A stretch of 64,000 nt of DNA from Papillibacter cinnamivorans DSM 12816. GTDB lineage: Bacteria > Bacillota > Clostridia > Oscillospirales > Oscillospiraceae. The stretch lies in contig NZ_FWXW01000003.1 of the NCBI RefSeq assembly GCF_900176335.1, positions 347,660 to 411,659 of the forward strand, written 5' to 3'. The position numbers and the translations under genes were made by a program. Numbering within the stretch: position 1 is the first letter of the stretch; every line of letters starts with the position of its first letter. Below the pieces are notes generated by a model. The model was not told the DNA's origin. It saw only the letters and a list, made by a program, of their open reading frames with translations, and made no database searches. Below, piece by piece: positions 16,616 to 25,559 of the stretch.

Positions 16616-18034
16616 CTAAGCGTCCTTCCGCCTGCGGACGACCAGTATCCCCGTATCTTCATTATACCCTATTTGGCGCAGATAGTTAAGGCCGAATTTG
16701 TCAATCTCCTCGCCGGGGGCTATGACGGGGATTCCGGGAGGATAGGGAGCAACAGATTCCGCCGCGATTTTCCCCAGAGCGGAGTGCAGGGGCAAAGATT
16801 CCGCGGCGGAGAAAACCGCTTCCCTGGGGGACAGGCGGAGAGCGGGCGGCGGAGGAGGCGAGGCCGGAAGCCGATATGGAGGGGCGCAGGGGCATTTTTC
16901 TTCCAGCGCGGCGAAGCCCCGGCCCAGCCGCAGAAGGTCCCCGTCCGAGTCCGCGCAGGTTACGATGCAGACCACGTTCGATGCATCCGCCATCTCGCAG
17001 ACGATGCCGTGCTCCTCCTCCAGAAGCCGGGCCGCCTCAAACCCGCCGAGATTGCCCTTCAAGGTGTTCACCACCAGGCGGGCGGGGTCGAAGGTCACAC
17101 CGGGGAGATCGTTATCCGGGAAAGCGCCGGGTCCCAGGACGGAAAATATTTTCCTGCTTTGGATTTCCTTTTTTACCGCCTCCAGCGTACGGACGGCTCT
17201 CCGGTATTCCCCGCCGCCGGGACCCTCCATGTATCCCCTTGCCCAGTCCAGCGACGCCATCACGGGATAGGAGGGGCTGGAGGTGCCGAAAAGAGCGGTC
17301 ATGGTACGTACCCGTTCCGGCGGGAAGGCTTCGGAAGCGAAAAGCAGCCCTCCGGAGCCGAGGGCCGGAAGGGTCTTGTGGGCGGAGGCGACGGAAAGGT
17401 CCGCTCCCCTCCCCTGGGCGCAGGGTGCTCCGGTGAGAAAGGGCAGGTGCGCCCCGTGGGCCTCGTCCACCACCAGAAACGCCCCCAGCTCCCGGGTCAC
17501 CGCAGCGATGGCGGGAATATCCGAGCATACGCCGTAATAGGTGGGGGAGGTAACAAGGACGCAGCGGATGCACGGGTCCCGAAGGAGAGCCTCTTTCACC
17601 GCCTCGGGGGTAATTCCGGCCGACACGCGGAATCCCGGCAGCACGGCCGGATACAGATATTCCGGGACGAGGTCCAGAAGCGCCATGGCATTGTATGCCG
17701 CCCGGTGGCTTCCCCGGTCCAGGAGCAGGCGGCTCCCCGGCGGACAGCAAAGGGCCAGGGCGGCGTAAATTCCCTGGGTGGAGCCGCCGGTGAGAAAATA
17801 GCAGCTGTCGGCGCCGAAGGCCCGCGCCGCCAGTGCCTCAGCCTCGGAGACGGGCGGAAGTCCCTCATAGAGATTGCCCGTGCCCGGCAGCTCGGTAAAA
17901 TCCAGGGCGGCCGCGGCGGCAAGCGCCGGCGGAAGGGGCGCTTTCCCCTTGTGACCGGGCATGTGCATGCGCAGGAGGGGTTCCTCCGCTCTCCGGGAGA
18001 GGGCGGTATAAAGGGGCGTTTTGTCTTCCGGCAC
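16616..18034 (-). CDS. PLP-dependent Orn/Lys/Arg decarboxylase family protein (YaaO-like)
   Basis: 472-residue fold-type I PLP enzyme of the bacterial amino acid decarboxylase family. The N-terminus has LRMHMPGHKGKAPLP, and the core has TGGSTQGIYAAL, VDEAHGAHLPF and the cofactor Lys near 220 in SVASAHKTLPALGSGG. The shorter YaaO-like C-terminal domain includes EEIDKFG-type residues near the end. Members act on arginine, lysine or ornithine; which one cannot be read from sequence. First gene of the likely decarboxylase-darA-holB-ricT operon. Confidence 0.88.
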   Translation of the reverse strand: MPEDKTPLYTALSRRAEEPLLRMHMPGHKGKAPLPPALAAAAALDFTELPGTGNLYEGLPPVSEAEALAARAFGADSCYFLTGGSTQGIYAALALCCPPGSRLLLDRGSHRAAYNAMALLDLVPEYLYPAVLPGFRVSAGITPEAVKEALLRDPCIRCVLVTSPTYYGVCSDIPAIAAVTRELGAFLVVDEAHGAHLPFLTGAPCAQGRGADLSVASAHKTLPALGSGGLLFASEAFPPERVRTMTALFGTSSPSYPVMASLDWARGYMEGPGGGEYRRAVRTLEAVKKEIQSRKIFSVLGPGAFPDNDLPGVTFDPARLVVNTLKGNLGGFEAARLLEEEHGIVCEMADASNVVCIVTCADSDGDLLRLGRGFAALEEKCPCAPPYRLPASPPPPPALRLSPREAVFSAAESLPLHSALGKIAAESVAPYPPGIPVIAPGEEIDKFGLNYLRQIGYNEDTGILVVRRRKDA

Positions 18035-18219
18035 GGCGGGCTCTCCTTTCTTGGGGGGTTTTTCCTACACGCAGGAGCAGGACTGGGGACCTTCGCCCGG
18101 CGGGGACGGCCCGATATGAAACACGGCCTGCCGATCCCGCCCTCACACCGGGCGCCGGCAGGGCCGGCAGCCGAAGGGGGACAGGATGGGCAAACCGCGG
18201 ACGGATCTGCTGTTTTTTA

Positions 18220-20133
18220 CTAAAGCTGCTCGGCTTCCGCGAGCCAGAGCTCGGCACAGGCGTCGCTGGGCATGCGCCAGTCGCCCCGGGGAGAAAGAGT
18301 CACGGAACCCACCTTGGGCCCGTCCGGGAGGCACGAGCGCTTGAACTGCTGGCTGAAGAACCGGCGGTAGAATACCTTGAGCCATTTCAGAATCACGGTC
18401 CGGGAGTATTCCTTCCCGAAGGCGTATTCCGCAAGACGGAACACCTTTGCCGGGGGGAAAGCCCAGCGGACGGCGTAGTAGAGGAAAAAGTCGTGGAGCT
18501 CGTAGGGTCCCACCAGATCTTCTGTTCTCTGGACAATGTCCCCGTTATTTCCGGGCAGGAGCTCGGGGCTCACGGGGGTGGCCAGAATATCGGTAAGAAC
18601 GCTGGAGAGCTCCGAAGCCTTCTCCTCGTTGTCCCGGGAGACATAGTCCACCAGGTGGCGGACCAGAGTCTTGGGGATGGAGGCGTTGACGCCGTACATG
18701 GACATATGGTCCCCGTTATAGGTGGCCCAGCCCAGAGCCAGCTCCGACAGGTCCCCCGTGCCGATGACGATGCCCCCCGTCTGGTTGGCGATGTCCATGA
18801 GCACCTGGGTGCGCTCCCGGGCCTGCCCGTTTTCAAAGGTCACATCCTGGTTCTCCATGTCCTGGCCGATATCGGCAAAGTGGCTGCGCACGGTTGCGGA
18901 AATATCGATCTTCCGGAGGGTGGCTCCCAGACGCCCGGCCAGCTCCACGGCGTTGCTGCGGGTCCGGTCGGTGGTGCCGAAGCAGGGCATGGTGACCGCC
19001 ACAATGTCGGAAGCGGGCCGGTCCAGCATGTTCATGGAAAGAGTGGTTATGAGAAGGGCCAGGGTAGAATCCAGCCCGCCGGAGAGACCCACCACGGCGG
19101 TTTTGGCCCCCGTATGTTCCAGACGCTTTTTCAGGCCCAGAGAGGCCAGAAGAAGGATTTCCTCGCAGCGGGTCTTCCGGTCCTCCCGGTCTTCCGGCAC
19201 GAAGGGACGGGAGGAGACGTATCTCGTAAGGGCCGTCTTTTCCAGGGGAAGGTGAAAAGGCACCGTCAGATATTCCGAATCGTCCGCCGGGGGAAAGGTG
19301 TCCATCCGGCATCGCTCCCCCACCAGGCGGAAAAGATCCACCTCGGAGACGGTGAGCCCCGTCTTGAACCGGCTTTCTCCCAGAAGGACGCCGTTTTCCG
19401 CTATCATATTGTGAGCACCGAAGACCATGTCGGTGGTGGACTCCCCTTCTCCGGCGCCGGCGTAGATATATCCGCACACCAGGCGGGCGCTCTGTCCCAC
19501 CACCAGGGCCCGGCGATAGCTGTCCTTTCCCACGATCTCGTCGCTGGCGGAGAGGTTTGCGATGAGGGTGGCCCCCGCCTCGGCGTATCCGATGGAGGGC
19601 GGACGGGGGGTCCACAGATCTTCGCAGAGCTCCACTCCCATGGTGAGTTCCGGCATTTCCGCGCACCGGAAGAGAAGCCGGCTCCCGAAGGGGACTTCCC
19701 TCCCGTTTAAAGTGATGACATCGTTTCCCTCAAAACCGCCGACAAAATTTCTCTTTTCGTAAAATTCTCCGTAATTGGGCAGATAGGTCTTGGGAACGAC
19801 ACCTAAAACCGCTCCGCTTTGTATAACTACCGCGCAATTATACAGTTTGTTATGATACACCAGGGGCATTCCCACCACCGTGAGAAGATCCAGAGAGCGG
19901 GTCGCCTTCAAAATCGTCTGCAGACCCTCCTCCGCTCCCTTCAGCAGGGTGCGCTGAAAAAAGAGGTCGCCGCAGGTGTATCCCGTGAGCCCCATTTCCG
20001 GCAGCACCAGAATCCTGACGCCGGCCTTACCGGCCTCCCGCATCAGCTCAAAGGTTTTTTCCGCATTGTGCCGGCAGTCCGCGACCCGAATCCGGGGCGT
20101 CCCCGCCGCGACCTTGACAAAACCGTCATACAT
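18220..20133 (-). CDS. nadE: Glutamine-dependent NAD+ synthase
   Basis: Makes NAD+ from nicotinate adenine dinucleotide using glutamine. The frame is open upstream, but MYDGFVKVAAG has GCGAGG six bases ahead and is taken as start (637 residues). The N-terminal nitrilase-type amidase carries Glu in LPEMGLTGYTCGDL, Lys in KTYLPNYGEF and Cys in GVELCEDLW. The C-terminal synthetase has the P-loop GLSGGLDSTLAL and IGTGDLSELALGW. Length and domain order match the two-domain NadE. Apparently monocistronic. Confidence 0.95.
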   Translation of the reverse strand: MYDGFVKVAAGTPRIRVADCRHNAEKTFELMREAGKAGVRILVLPEMGLTGYTCGDLFFQRTLLKGAEEGLQTILKATRSLDLLTVVGMPLVYHNKLYNCAVVIQSGAVLGVVPKTYLPNYGEFYEKRNFVGGFEGNDVITLNGREVPFGSRLLFRCAEMPELTMGVELCEDLWTPRPPSIGYAEAGATLIANLSASDEIVGKDSYRRALVVGQSARLVCGYIYAGAGEGESTTDMVFGAHNMIAENGVLLGESRFKTGLTVSEVDLFRLVGERCRMDTFPPADDSEYLTVPFHLPLEKTALTRYVSSRPFVPEDREDRKTRCEEILLLASLGLKKRLEHTGAKTAVVGLSGGLDSTLALLITTLSMNMLDRPASDIVAVTMPCFGTTDRTRSNAVELAGRLGATLRKIDISATVRSHFADIGQDMENQDVTFENGQARERTQVLMDIANQTGGIVIGTGDLSELALGWATYNGDHMSMYGVNASIPKTLVRHLVDYVSRDNEEKASELSSVLTDILATPVSPELLPGNNGDIVQRTEDLVGPYELHDFFLYYAVRWAFPPAKVFRLAEYAFGKEYSRTVILKWLKVFYRRFFSQQFKRSCLPDGPKVGSVTLSPRGDWRMPSDACAELWLAEAEQL

Positions 20134-20246
20134 ACCGGGCCTCGCTAACCGCGGACGAAAAACGCCGCATACCGCGCCTGTCAAGGGCGGTCTGGTCCGC
20201 GGCCGCCGCCTTTACCGGCAGGCGGCATGCCGAGATAAAATGCCGT

Positions 20247-21215
20247 CTATTTCGCTTTCCGGGCCAGCACCCGCCGGGCCGCCGCCGCGATTTCCCCGGC
20301 GGTGAGCTTGTACTCCTCCCGCAGGAAATCCTCCGTGCCCACCTGGCCGAACCGGTCGTGGGTCCCCACCATTTCCACGGGGACCGGGCAGGTGGCGCAG
20401 ACCGCCTCCGTCACCGCCGAACCCAGACCGCCCACCGTATTGTGGTTTTCCGCGGTAACAAAGGCGCCGGTTTCCGCGGCACACCGGGCGATGAGTTCGG
20501 AGTCAACGGGCTTCCAGGTGAACATGTCCACCACTTTTGCAGAAATCCCCTCGCTGGCCAGGACCTCCCGGGCCTTCAGGGCTTCCGCCACCATGATGCC
20601 ACTGGCGATCAGGGTCACGTCGGAACCGTCCTTCAGGAGATTTCCCCTGCCGATGGTAAAGGAGGAACCTTTCTCGTAGATTCCCGCGACGTTTTTCCGG
20701 GCCATGCGGATATAGTAGACCCCGTAAACCTCGGTAAGCTTCCGCACCAGCTCTTCCAGCATCACGGGATCGGTGGGTTCCAAGAGGGTAATCTGGGGGA
20801 TGCTGCGCAGAACGCCCATATCCTCGAAGGGCATGTGGGTCCCGCCGTTATACGCCGCCGTGACGCCGGGGTCCGAGCCCACGATGCGCACGTTCAGCTT
20901 CGCGTAGGCCGCAGACATAAAAATCTGGTCGCAGGCCCGGCGGGTGGCAAAGATCCCGAAGCTGTGGGCAAAGGGGATCTTGCCGGTGGCGGAAAGGCCG
21001 GCGGCCACACCGATCATGTTGGCCTCCTGCACGCCGCAGTTGATGGCCCTGTCGGGGTAGGCCCTGAAAAAGGGCTTCATTCCGGAGGAGGAGACCAGAT
21101 CGGCGTCCAGGGCGCAGATGCGCGGGTCCGTTTCGGCCAGCTCCATCAGGGTATTACAGTATACATCCCGCATCATATCCGGGGATTTTTCCAGTGTCTC
21201 CCTCAGTTTGAACAT
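20247..21215 (-). CDS. Transketolase C-terminal subunit
   Basis: 322-residue pyrimidine-binding and C-terminal half of a split transketolase, which with the upstream subunit transfers two-carbon units in the pentose phosphate pathway. Start MFKLRETLEKSPD is chosen because GGAGC lies six bases upstream; the longer frame lacks this. Motifs: DADLVSSSGMKPFF, CGVQEANMIGVAAGL, TAYNGGTHMPFED, and the C-terminal HNTVGGLGSAV. It directly follows the N-terminal subunit gene and belongs to a glyS-tktN-tktC operon. Confidence 0.92.
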   Translation of the reverse strand: MFKLRETLEKSPDMMRDVYCNTLMELAETDPRICALDADLVSSSGMKPFFRAYPDRAINCGVQEANMIGVAAGLSATGKIPFAHSFGIFATRRACDQIFMSAAYAKLNVRIVGSDPGVTAAYNGGTHMPFEDMGVLRSIPQITLLEPTDPVMLEELVRKLTEVYGVYYIRMARKNVAGIYEKGSSFTIGRGNLLKDGSDVTLIASGIMVAEALKAREVLASEGISAKVVDMFTWKPVDSELIARCAAETGAFVTAENHNTVGGLGSAVTEAVCATCPVPVEMVGTHDRFGQVGTEDFLREEYKLTAGEIAAAARRVLARKAK

Positions 21216-21275
21216 AAAAAAGCTCCATTCCGCCGGGTTCGGCGCATAGTATCGGGGGTCTGCCCGCGGGGGCAC

Positions 21276-22127
21276 TCAGTTCGCGCGCTCGGCAGAGGCA
21301 AGGCGGGTCCTGGTGCAGGCCAGGGCTTTTTCCATCTGCTCCGGCTTAAATGCGATATGATGATTGGCTTCGATTCCTTCGGCAAAGGTGCAGCCGTGGC
21401 CCTTCTTCGTGCGCAGCACGATCATGGAGGGAGCGCCCCGGTTCTTCTTGGCCGCCTCCACCGCGTCCAGTATGGCCTCTACGGAATGCCCGTCTATTTC
21501 CTGGGCGAACCATCCGAATTCCCGGAATTTCGCCGCTATGTCTCCCAGATCCAGAATGTCTTTGGTATAGCCGTCCAGCTGCTGGCCGTTATAATCCACG
21601 AAGCCGATGAGGTGATCCAGATTGTGCTGGGGAGCGAAGAGCGCGCCCTCCCAGACCTGGCCCTCGTTGCACTCCCCGTCGCCCAGGATAAAATAGGTGT
21701 AGTTGTCCCGGCCGTCCATCCGGTTTCCCAGGGCGGCTCCGATGGCGGTGGAAATCCCCTGGCCCAAGGAACCGGTGGTCATATCCACCCCGGGCGTGAG
21801 ATTCCTGTCGCAGTGGCTGGGAAGCTTCGTGCCCCCCCGGTTGAGGGTGAAGAGCATTTCCCGGGAGAAAAAGCCCTTGAGGGACAAAGTGGCGTACAGC
21901 GCGGGACCCGCGTGCCCCTTGGACAGGACCAGCCAGTCCCTGTCCGGCCAGCGGGGATTTTTCGGGTCGTATTTCATCTCGTGCCCGTAGAGGACCGCAA
22001 GGGTCTCCACCACGGACATGGCGCCGCCAACGTGCCCGAAGCCCAGGGCGGCGAATTCCTCCAGGGTCTCCAGGCGGATCTCCTCGGCAAAGACGGAGAG
22101 CTTTTCCACCAACTGTTTTTTCTCCAT
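21276..22127 (-). CDS. Transketolase N-terminal subunit
   Basis: 283-residue thiamine diphosphate-binding half of a split transketolase. Start MEKKQLVEK has AGAGGTG seven bases upstream. It shows GHVGGAMSVVE, LSKGHAGPALYA, the TPP motif GDGECNEGQVWEGA ending in VDYNGQQLDG, and KGHG. It begins 16 bases after the glyS stop and is followed by the C-terminal subunit, so three genes are co-transcribed. Split transketolases are common in clostridia. Confidence 0.92.
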   Translation of the reverse strand: MEKKQLVEKLSVFAEEIRLETLEEFAALGFGHVGGAMSVVETLAVLYGHEMKYDPKNPRWPDRDWLVLSKGHAGPALYATLSLKGFFSREMLFTLNRGGTKLPSHCDRNLTPGVDMTTGSLGQGISTAIGAALGNRMDGRDNYTYFILGDGECNEGQVWEGALFAPQHNLDHLIGFVDYNGQQLDGYTKDILDLGDIAAKFREFGWFAQEIDGHSVEAILDAVEAAKKNRGAPSMIVLRTKKGHGCTFAEGIEANHHIAFKPEQMEKALACTRTRLASAERAN

Positions 22128-22143
22128 GACACACCTCTGTCGT

Positions 22144-23544
22144 TTAATATGCAATCTTTTGGGAAATGTACTCCTTCAGGCGGGAGATCTCCACCCGCTC
22201 CTGTTCCATGGTGTCCCGGTCCCGGACGGTGACGCTGTTGTCCTCCGGGCTCGTAAAGTCGAAGGTCACGCACAGGGGCGTGCCCACCTCGTCCTGACGG
22301 CGGTAGCGCTTTCCGATGGAGCCCGTGTCGTCGAATTCCACCATGAAGGATTTGGACAGTTCCTCGTACACCTTCCAGGCGGGCTCGGAGAGCTTTTTCG
22401 AGAGGGGAAAGATCGCGCATTTGATGGGCGCCAGGGCCGGGTGGAGATGCAGCACGGTGCGTACGTCGTTTTTCGCCTCGTCCACCAGCTCCTCGTCATA
22501 GGCGTCGATCAAAAAGGCCAGGGTCACCCGGTCGGCTCCCAGAGAGGGCTCCACCACGTAGGGGATGTATTTATCGCCCGTCTCGGGGTCGAAATACTCC
22601 ATGCTCTCGCCGCTTTCCTTCTGATGAGCATTGAGGTCGAAATCCGTCCGGTCGGCCACGCCCCAGAGCTCTCCCCAACCGAAGGGAAAACGATACTCGA
22701 AATCGGTGGTGGCCTTGGAATAGTGGGACAGTTCCTCGGGCTGGTGGTCCCGGAGGCGGAGATTTTCCTCCTTCAGGCCGAGATTGGAAAGCCAGTCGTG
22801 GCAGTATTTGCGCCAGTAAGAAAACCACTCCAGGTCGGTCCCGGGCTTGCAGAAAAATTCCAGCTCCATCTGCTCGAACTCCCGGATGCGGAAAATAAAG
22901 TTTCCGGGGGTGATCTCGTTGCGGAAAGACTTTCCGATCTGGGCGACGCCGAAGGGGACTTTCCTCCGGGTGGTCCTCTGAATGTTCCGGAAGTTCACAA
23001 AGATGCCCTGGGCGGTCTCGGGCCGGAGATAGACCTCGTTCTGGCTGTCCTCGGTAACCCCTTGGTGGGTCTTGAACATCATGTTGAATTTGCGGATTTC
23101 GGTGAAATCACACTTTCCGCAGTTGGGACAGGGAATGGAATTTTCCCGGATATATGCCGTGAGAGCCTCGTTGCTCATCCCCTCGGCGGAAACCCCGGGC
23201 CGATTCACGGCGTTCCATTCCTCGACGATCTTGTCCGCCCGGTGGCGCATTTTGCAGGATTTACAGTCAATGAGGGGATCGTTGAAGTTGACCACATGGC
23301 CCGAGGCAACCCAGACCTGCCGGTTCATGAGAATCGCGGAGTCCAGTCCCACGTTGTAGGGGGACTCCTGGACGAATTTTTTCCACCAGGCCCGCTTTAC
23401 GTTGTTTTTCAGCTCCACACCCAGGGGGCCGTAATCCCATGCATTGGCAAGGCCGCCGTATATCTCGCTGCCCGAGTAGACAAATCCCCTGCCCTTGCAC
23501 AGCGCCACGATTTTCTCCATGGTTTTTTCCGTATTTTTCAGCAT
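22144..23544 (-). CDS. glyS: Glycine--tRNA ligase (alpha2 type)
   Basis: 466-residue class II synthetase charging tRNA-Gly. The N-terminus [23 protein letters not shown] is the alpha2-type hallmark. A zinc-type pair lies in CKSCKMRHR and CPNCGKC, motif 2 is in [21 protein letters not shown], and motif 3 is in [12 protein letters not shown]. The C-terminal anticodon domain follows. A compact promoter lies about 40 bases upstream and leaves no room for a T-box leader. First gene of the operon with the split transketolase. Confidence 0.95.
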   Translation of the reverse strand: MLKNTEKTMEKIVALCKGRGFVYSGSEIYGGLANAWDYGPLGVELKNNVKRAWWKKFVQESPYNVGLDSAILMNRQVWVASGHVVNFNDPLIDCKSCKMRHRADKIVEEWNAVNRPGVSAEGMSNEALTAYIRENSIPCPNCGKCDFTEIRKFNMMFKTHQGVTEDSQNEVYLRPETAQGIFVNFRNIQRTTRRKVPFGVAQIGKSFRNEITPGNFIFRIREFEQMELEFFCKPGTDLEWFSYWRKYCHDWLSNLGLKEENLRLRDHQPEELSHYSKATTDFEYRFPFGWGELWGVADRTDFDLNAHQKESGESMEYFDPETGDKYIPYVVEPSLGADRVTLAFLIDAYDEELVDEAKNDVRTVLHLHPALAPIKCAIFPLSKKLSEPAWKVYEELSKSFMVEFDDTGSIGKRYRRQDEVGTPLCVTFDFTSPEDNSVTVRDRDTMEQERVEISRLKEYISQKIAY

Positions 23545-23582
23545 ACTTAACCCCCGAATGTTTATTCTACATATAATAATAA

Positions 23583-23610
23583 ATTATATACCAAGGCATT
23601 GCAATGTCAA
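23583..23610 (-). promoter_or_regulatory. Sigma-A promoter of the glyS operon
   Basis: On the minus strand TTGACA (23605-23610) and TATAAT (23583-23588) are 16 bases apart, both perfect consensus hexamers. The 5' leader would be only about 30 bases. Confidence 0.75.
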
Positions 23611-23671
23611 CCTCAAGAGCCCGGATTCGACACGGCGCGGGGCATCCGGAGGCAGACGCCGGGGTATGGAC

Positions 23672-23706
23672 AAAAAAGGACCGCCCTAACCGGACGGTCC
23701 TTTTTC
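23672..23706 (-). terminator. rpsT terminator
   Basis: On the minus strand a stem AGGACCGTCCGG/CGGTCCTT is followed by a T run, about 20 bases after the rpsT stop. The A tract on the other side could make it bidirectional. Confidence 0.75.
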
Positions 23707-23724
23707 TCTGCCAATCAGCCGGCA

Positions 23725-23991
23725 TCAGCCCGCAATCTGATTTACCTTCAAGGTCAGGCTGCTCTTTCTGCGCGCGGCCGCGTTCTTATGCAGGATTCCG
23801 CGGGAAGCTGCCTGATCGATCTTCTTAACCGCCGCTTTGTAAGCGCTGTCGGCTTCATCACGGTTGCCCGAGGCCGCCGCGGTTTCGAAATTCTTGATAT
23901 ACGTCTTCAGAATCGATTTTGCAACCTTATTGTTTGCGGTTTTGGCCTTTGCCACTTCAACCCGCTTTTTGGCAGATTTAATATTTGGCAA
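23725..23991 (-). CDS. rpsT: 30S ribosomal protein S20
   Basis: 88-residue small-subunit protein binding 16S rRNA. The start is TTG at 23991, read as MPNIKSAKKRV, because GGAGGTGG lies upstream and this restores the normal S20 length. Basic residues dominate and SRGILHKNAAARRKSSL is the family signature. A rare UUG start is also used by E. coli rpsT, where it matters for autoregulation. A small hairpin GCACCGGA/TCCGTGC lies upstream at 24019-24037. It is divergent from gpr. Confidence 0.93.
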   Translation of the reverse strand: MPNIKSAKKRVEVAKAKTANNKVAKSILKTYIKNFETAAASGNRDEADSAYKAAVKKIDQAASRGILHKNAAARRKSSLTLKVNQIAG

Positions 23992-24182
23992 GTCAACCAC
24001 CTCCTCCAACAGCATTTTGCACCGGATCGCTCCGTGCAGAGACTCATTTTAACATCGGGACGGGAAAAAAGCAACCGTTATTTTTAGAATTTCTCACTTT
24101 TTTGCATACCCGAAGCGTTATGACAGAAAATAGCGGTTGAAAGTGCCATGGTGCGCAGAACAGGAAGAGGAGGATTCGGGAC

Positions 24183-25088
24183 ATGCTGACAAGACGGACG
24201 GACCTGGCGGTGGAGGCCAAGGAAATCTGGAAGGAAAGCGCGGAAAAAACCACGAAGCTGGAAGGGGTGGAGGCAAGGGACCTCACGCGGGAAAAATATC
24301 CCGTCAATTACGTGAAGATTTTGGACGACAAGGGGGCAAAGGCGCTGGGAAAGCCGGTGGGCACCTATATCACGCTGAACCTGGAGGGATTTGCCCAGCG
24401 GGAGGAGGATTTCTTCGGGCGTGCCGTGCGGGCCCTGGCGGCAGAACTCGCTCCCCTGCTGCAGCTTTCCGGGGAAGAGAGCGTTCTGGTGGTGGGTCTT
24501 GGAAACGGCGCCATCACGCCGGACGCCGTGGGGCCTCTCACCATGGAACAGATCATGGTCACGCGGCATCTGGCCACGGCCATGCCGGAGCAGTTCGGTC
24601 AGTTCCGGAAAGTTTCGGCCGTGGCCTCGGGCGTTTTAGGCACCACGGGGATCGAGAGCGCCGAGTTGATCGCCGGCGTCGTAGAGCGGGCGAAGCCGGA
24701 CCGGATCATCGCCGTGGACGCCCTTGCCTCCCGGCGGCTTTCCCGGGTATGCACCACCATTCAGCTGGCCGATACGGGAATCGTCCCGGGTTCCGGCGTG
24801 GGCAACAAGCGGGCGGCACTCAACCGGGAAAGCCTGGGGATTCCGGTGGTGGCCATCGGAGTGCCCACCGTGGTGGACGCGGGAACCCTTGCCGCGGACA
24901 TCGTGGAGGAGGCGGGGGTCGCCGACCTCGACCCGGAGGCGCTGGCCTCTTTCGGCGGCAACACCATCGTCACCTTGAAAGAAATCGATCTCCAGGTGCG
25001 GGACATTTCCAAGGTGATCGGGTACGGCATCAATATGGCGCTGCAGAAGGACATGTCGGTGGAGGATATCAACTCCTTTTTGAGCTGA
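24183..25088 (+). CDS. gpr: Germination protease GPR
   Basis: 301-residue aspartic-type endoprotease that degrades small acid-soluble spore proteins at germination; made as a zymogen in the forespore. The short N-terminal propeptide (RTDLAVEAKEIW) is followed by the conserved VVGLGNGAITPDAVGP, DRIIAVDALASRRL, TIQLADTGIVPGSGVGN and GVPTVVDAGTLA. Length is slightly below the Bacillus protein. Ribosome site GAGGAGG is five to ten bases upstream. It shows the organism forms endospores. Usually spoIIP follows in Firmicutes; here no gene follows. Confidence 0.95.
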   Translation: MLTRRTDLAVEAKEIWKESAEKTTKLEGVEARDLTREKYPVNYVKILDDKGAKALGKPVGTYITLNLEGFAQREEDFFGRAVRALAAELAPLLQLSGEESVLVVGLGNGAITPDAVGPLTMEQIMVTRHLATAMPEQFGQFRKVSAVASGVLGTTGIESAELIAGVVERAKPDRIIAVDALASRRLSRVCTTIQLADTGIVPGSGVGNKRAALNRESLGIPVVAIGVPTVVDAGTLAADIVEEAGVADLDPEALASFGGNTIVTLKEIDLQVRDISKVIGYGINMALQKDMSVEDINSFLS

Positions 25089-25433
25089 CGCGTAGTATAA
25101 TAAGGAGATTCCAGAAGAACTGCATCGAGCCGCCGCATAAAATTCATGTTGCCGGCGGATCGAGCTTGCCGGATTCGGGAAATCGGATTTCAGACAGGGG
25201 CCGAAATCATGCGGCGGAACGGTATTTTGTTCCGCGAGAACCCGGATCCGGCCGGCGGGAATCAGCAAACAGGCTGTCCCGCAAGGAGAAGCGCATAAGG
25301 CCCCTGCGACGGGGGAGCACGGATCTCCCCGCCGCCTGGTTTGCCGAAGGATGTGAGGATCATCCGGCCAAGTCATACTTTAGAATGGAAGAAAAATTCG
25401 GAGAAAAACTTTTGAATATTAGGCGGGAATATA
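25089..25433. other. Intergenic region after gpr, no gene recognised
   Basis: About 345 bases between gpr and the amtB promoter. One plus-strand frame stays open, but its composition is that of a GC-rich shadow frame, it lacks a ribosome site, and it resembles no family I know. No strong terminator is seen immediately after gpr. Confidence 0.4.
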
Positions 25434-25461
25434 TTGCAATTAAAAAAGAATAGTATATAAT
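25434..25461 (+). promoter_or_regulatory. Sigma-A promoter of amtB-glnK
   Basis: TTGCAA (25434-25439) and TATAAT (25456-25461) are 16 bases apart. Transcription from it would include the hairpin at 25501-25533. Confidence 0.65.
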
Positions 25462-25465
25462 AAGG

Positions 25466-25540
25466 ATACTACTGCGCCAATGAAATAATCGTAAGGAACA
25501 AAGACGTTTCCTTCTGCGGAAGGATTGCGTCTTTTTTTAT
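25466..25540 (+). promoter_or_regulatory. Attenuator-like leader of amtB
   Basis: Between the promoter and amtB lies a hairpin with outer stem AAGACG/CGTCTT and inner stem TCCTTC/GAAGGA, followed directly by seven Ts, ending about 20 bases before the gene. This is an intrinsic terminator in a 5' leader, so transcription into amtB must pass it. The 30 bases before it (including CGCCAATGAAATAATCG) may hold the sensor; ANTAR-type antitermination is one option but is not shown. Confidence 0.65.
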
Positions 25541-25559
25541 TATTCAAGGGGGTAACTAT

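Noticed and set aside
23545..23680. T-box leader before glyS
   Set aside because: A consensus promoter lies only about 40 bases upstream, leaving no space for a T-box.
24137..25453. Long open frame overlapping gpr in another frame and running past it
   Set aside because: It is a GC-rich shadow of gpr; Arg/Gly/Ala-rich, no family resemblance, no ribosome site.
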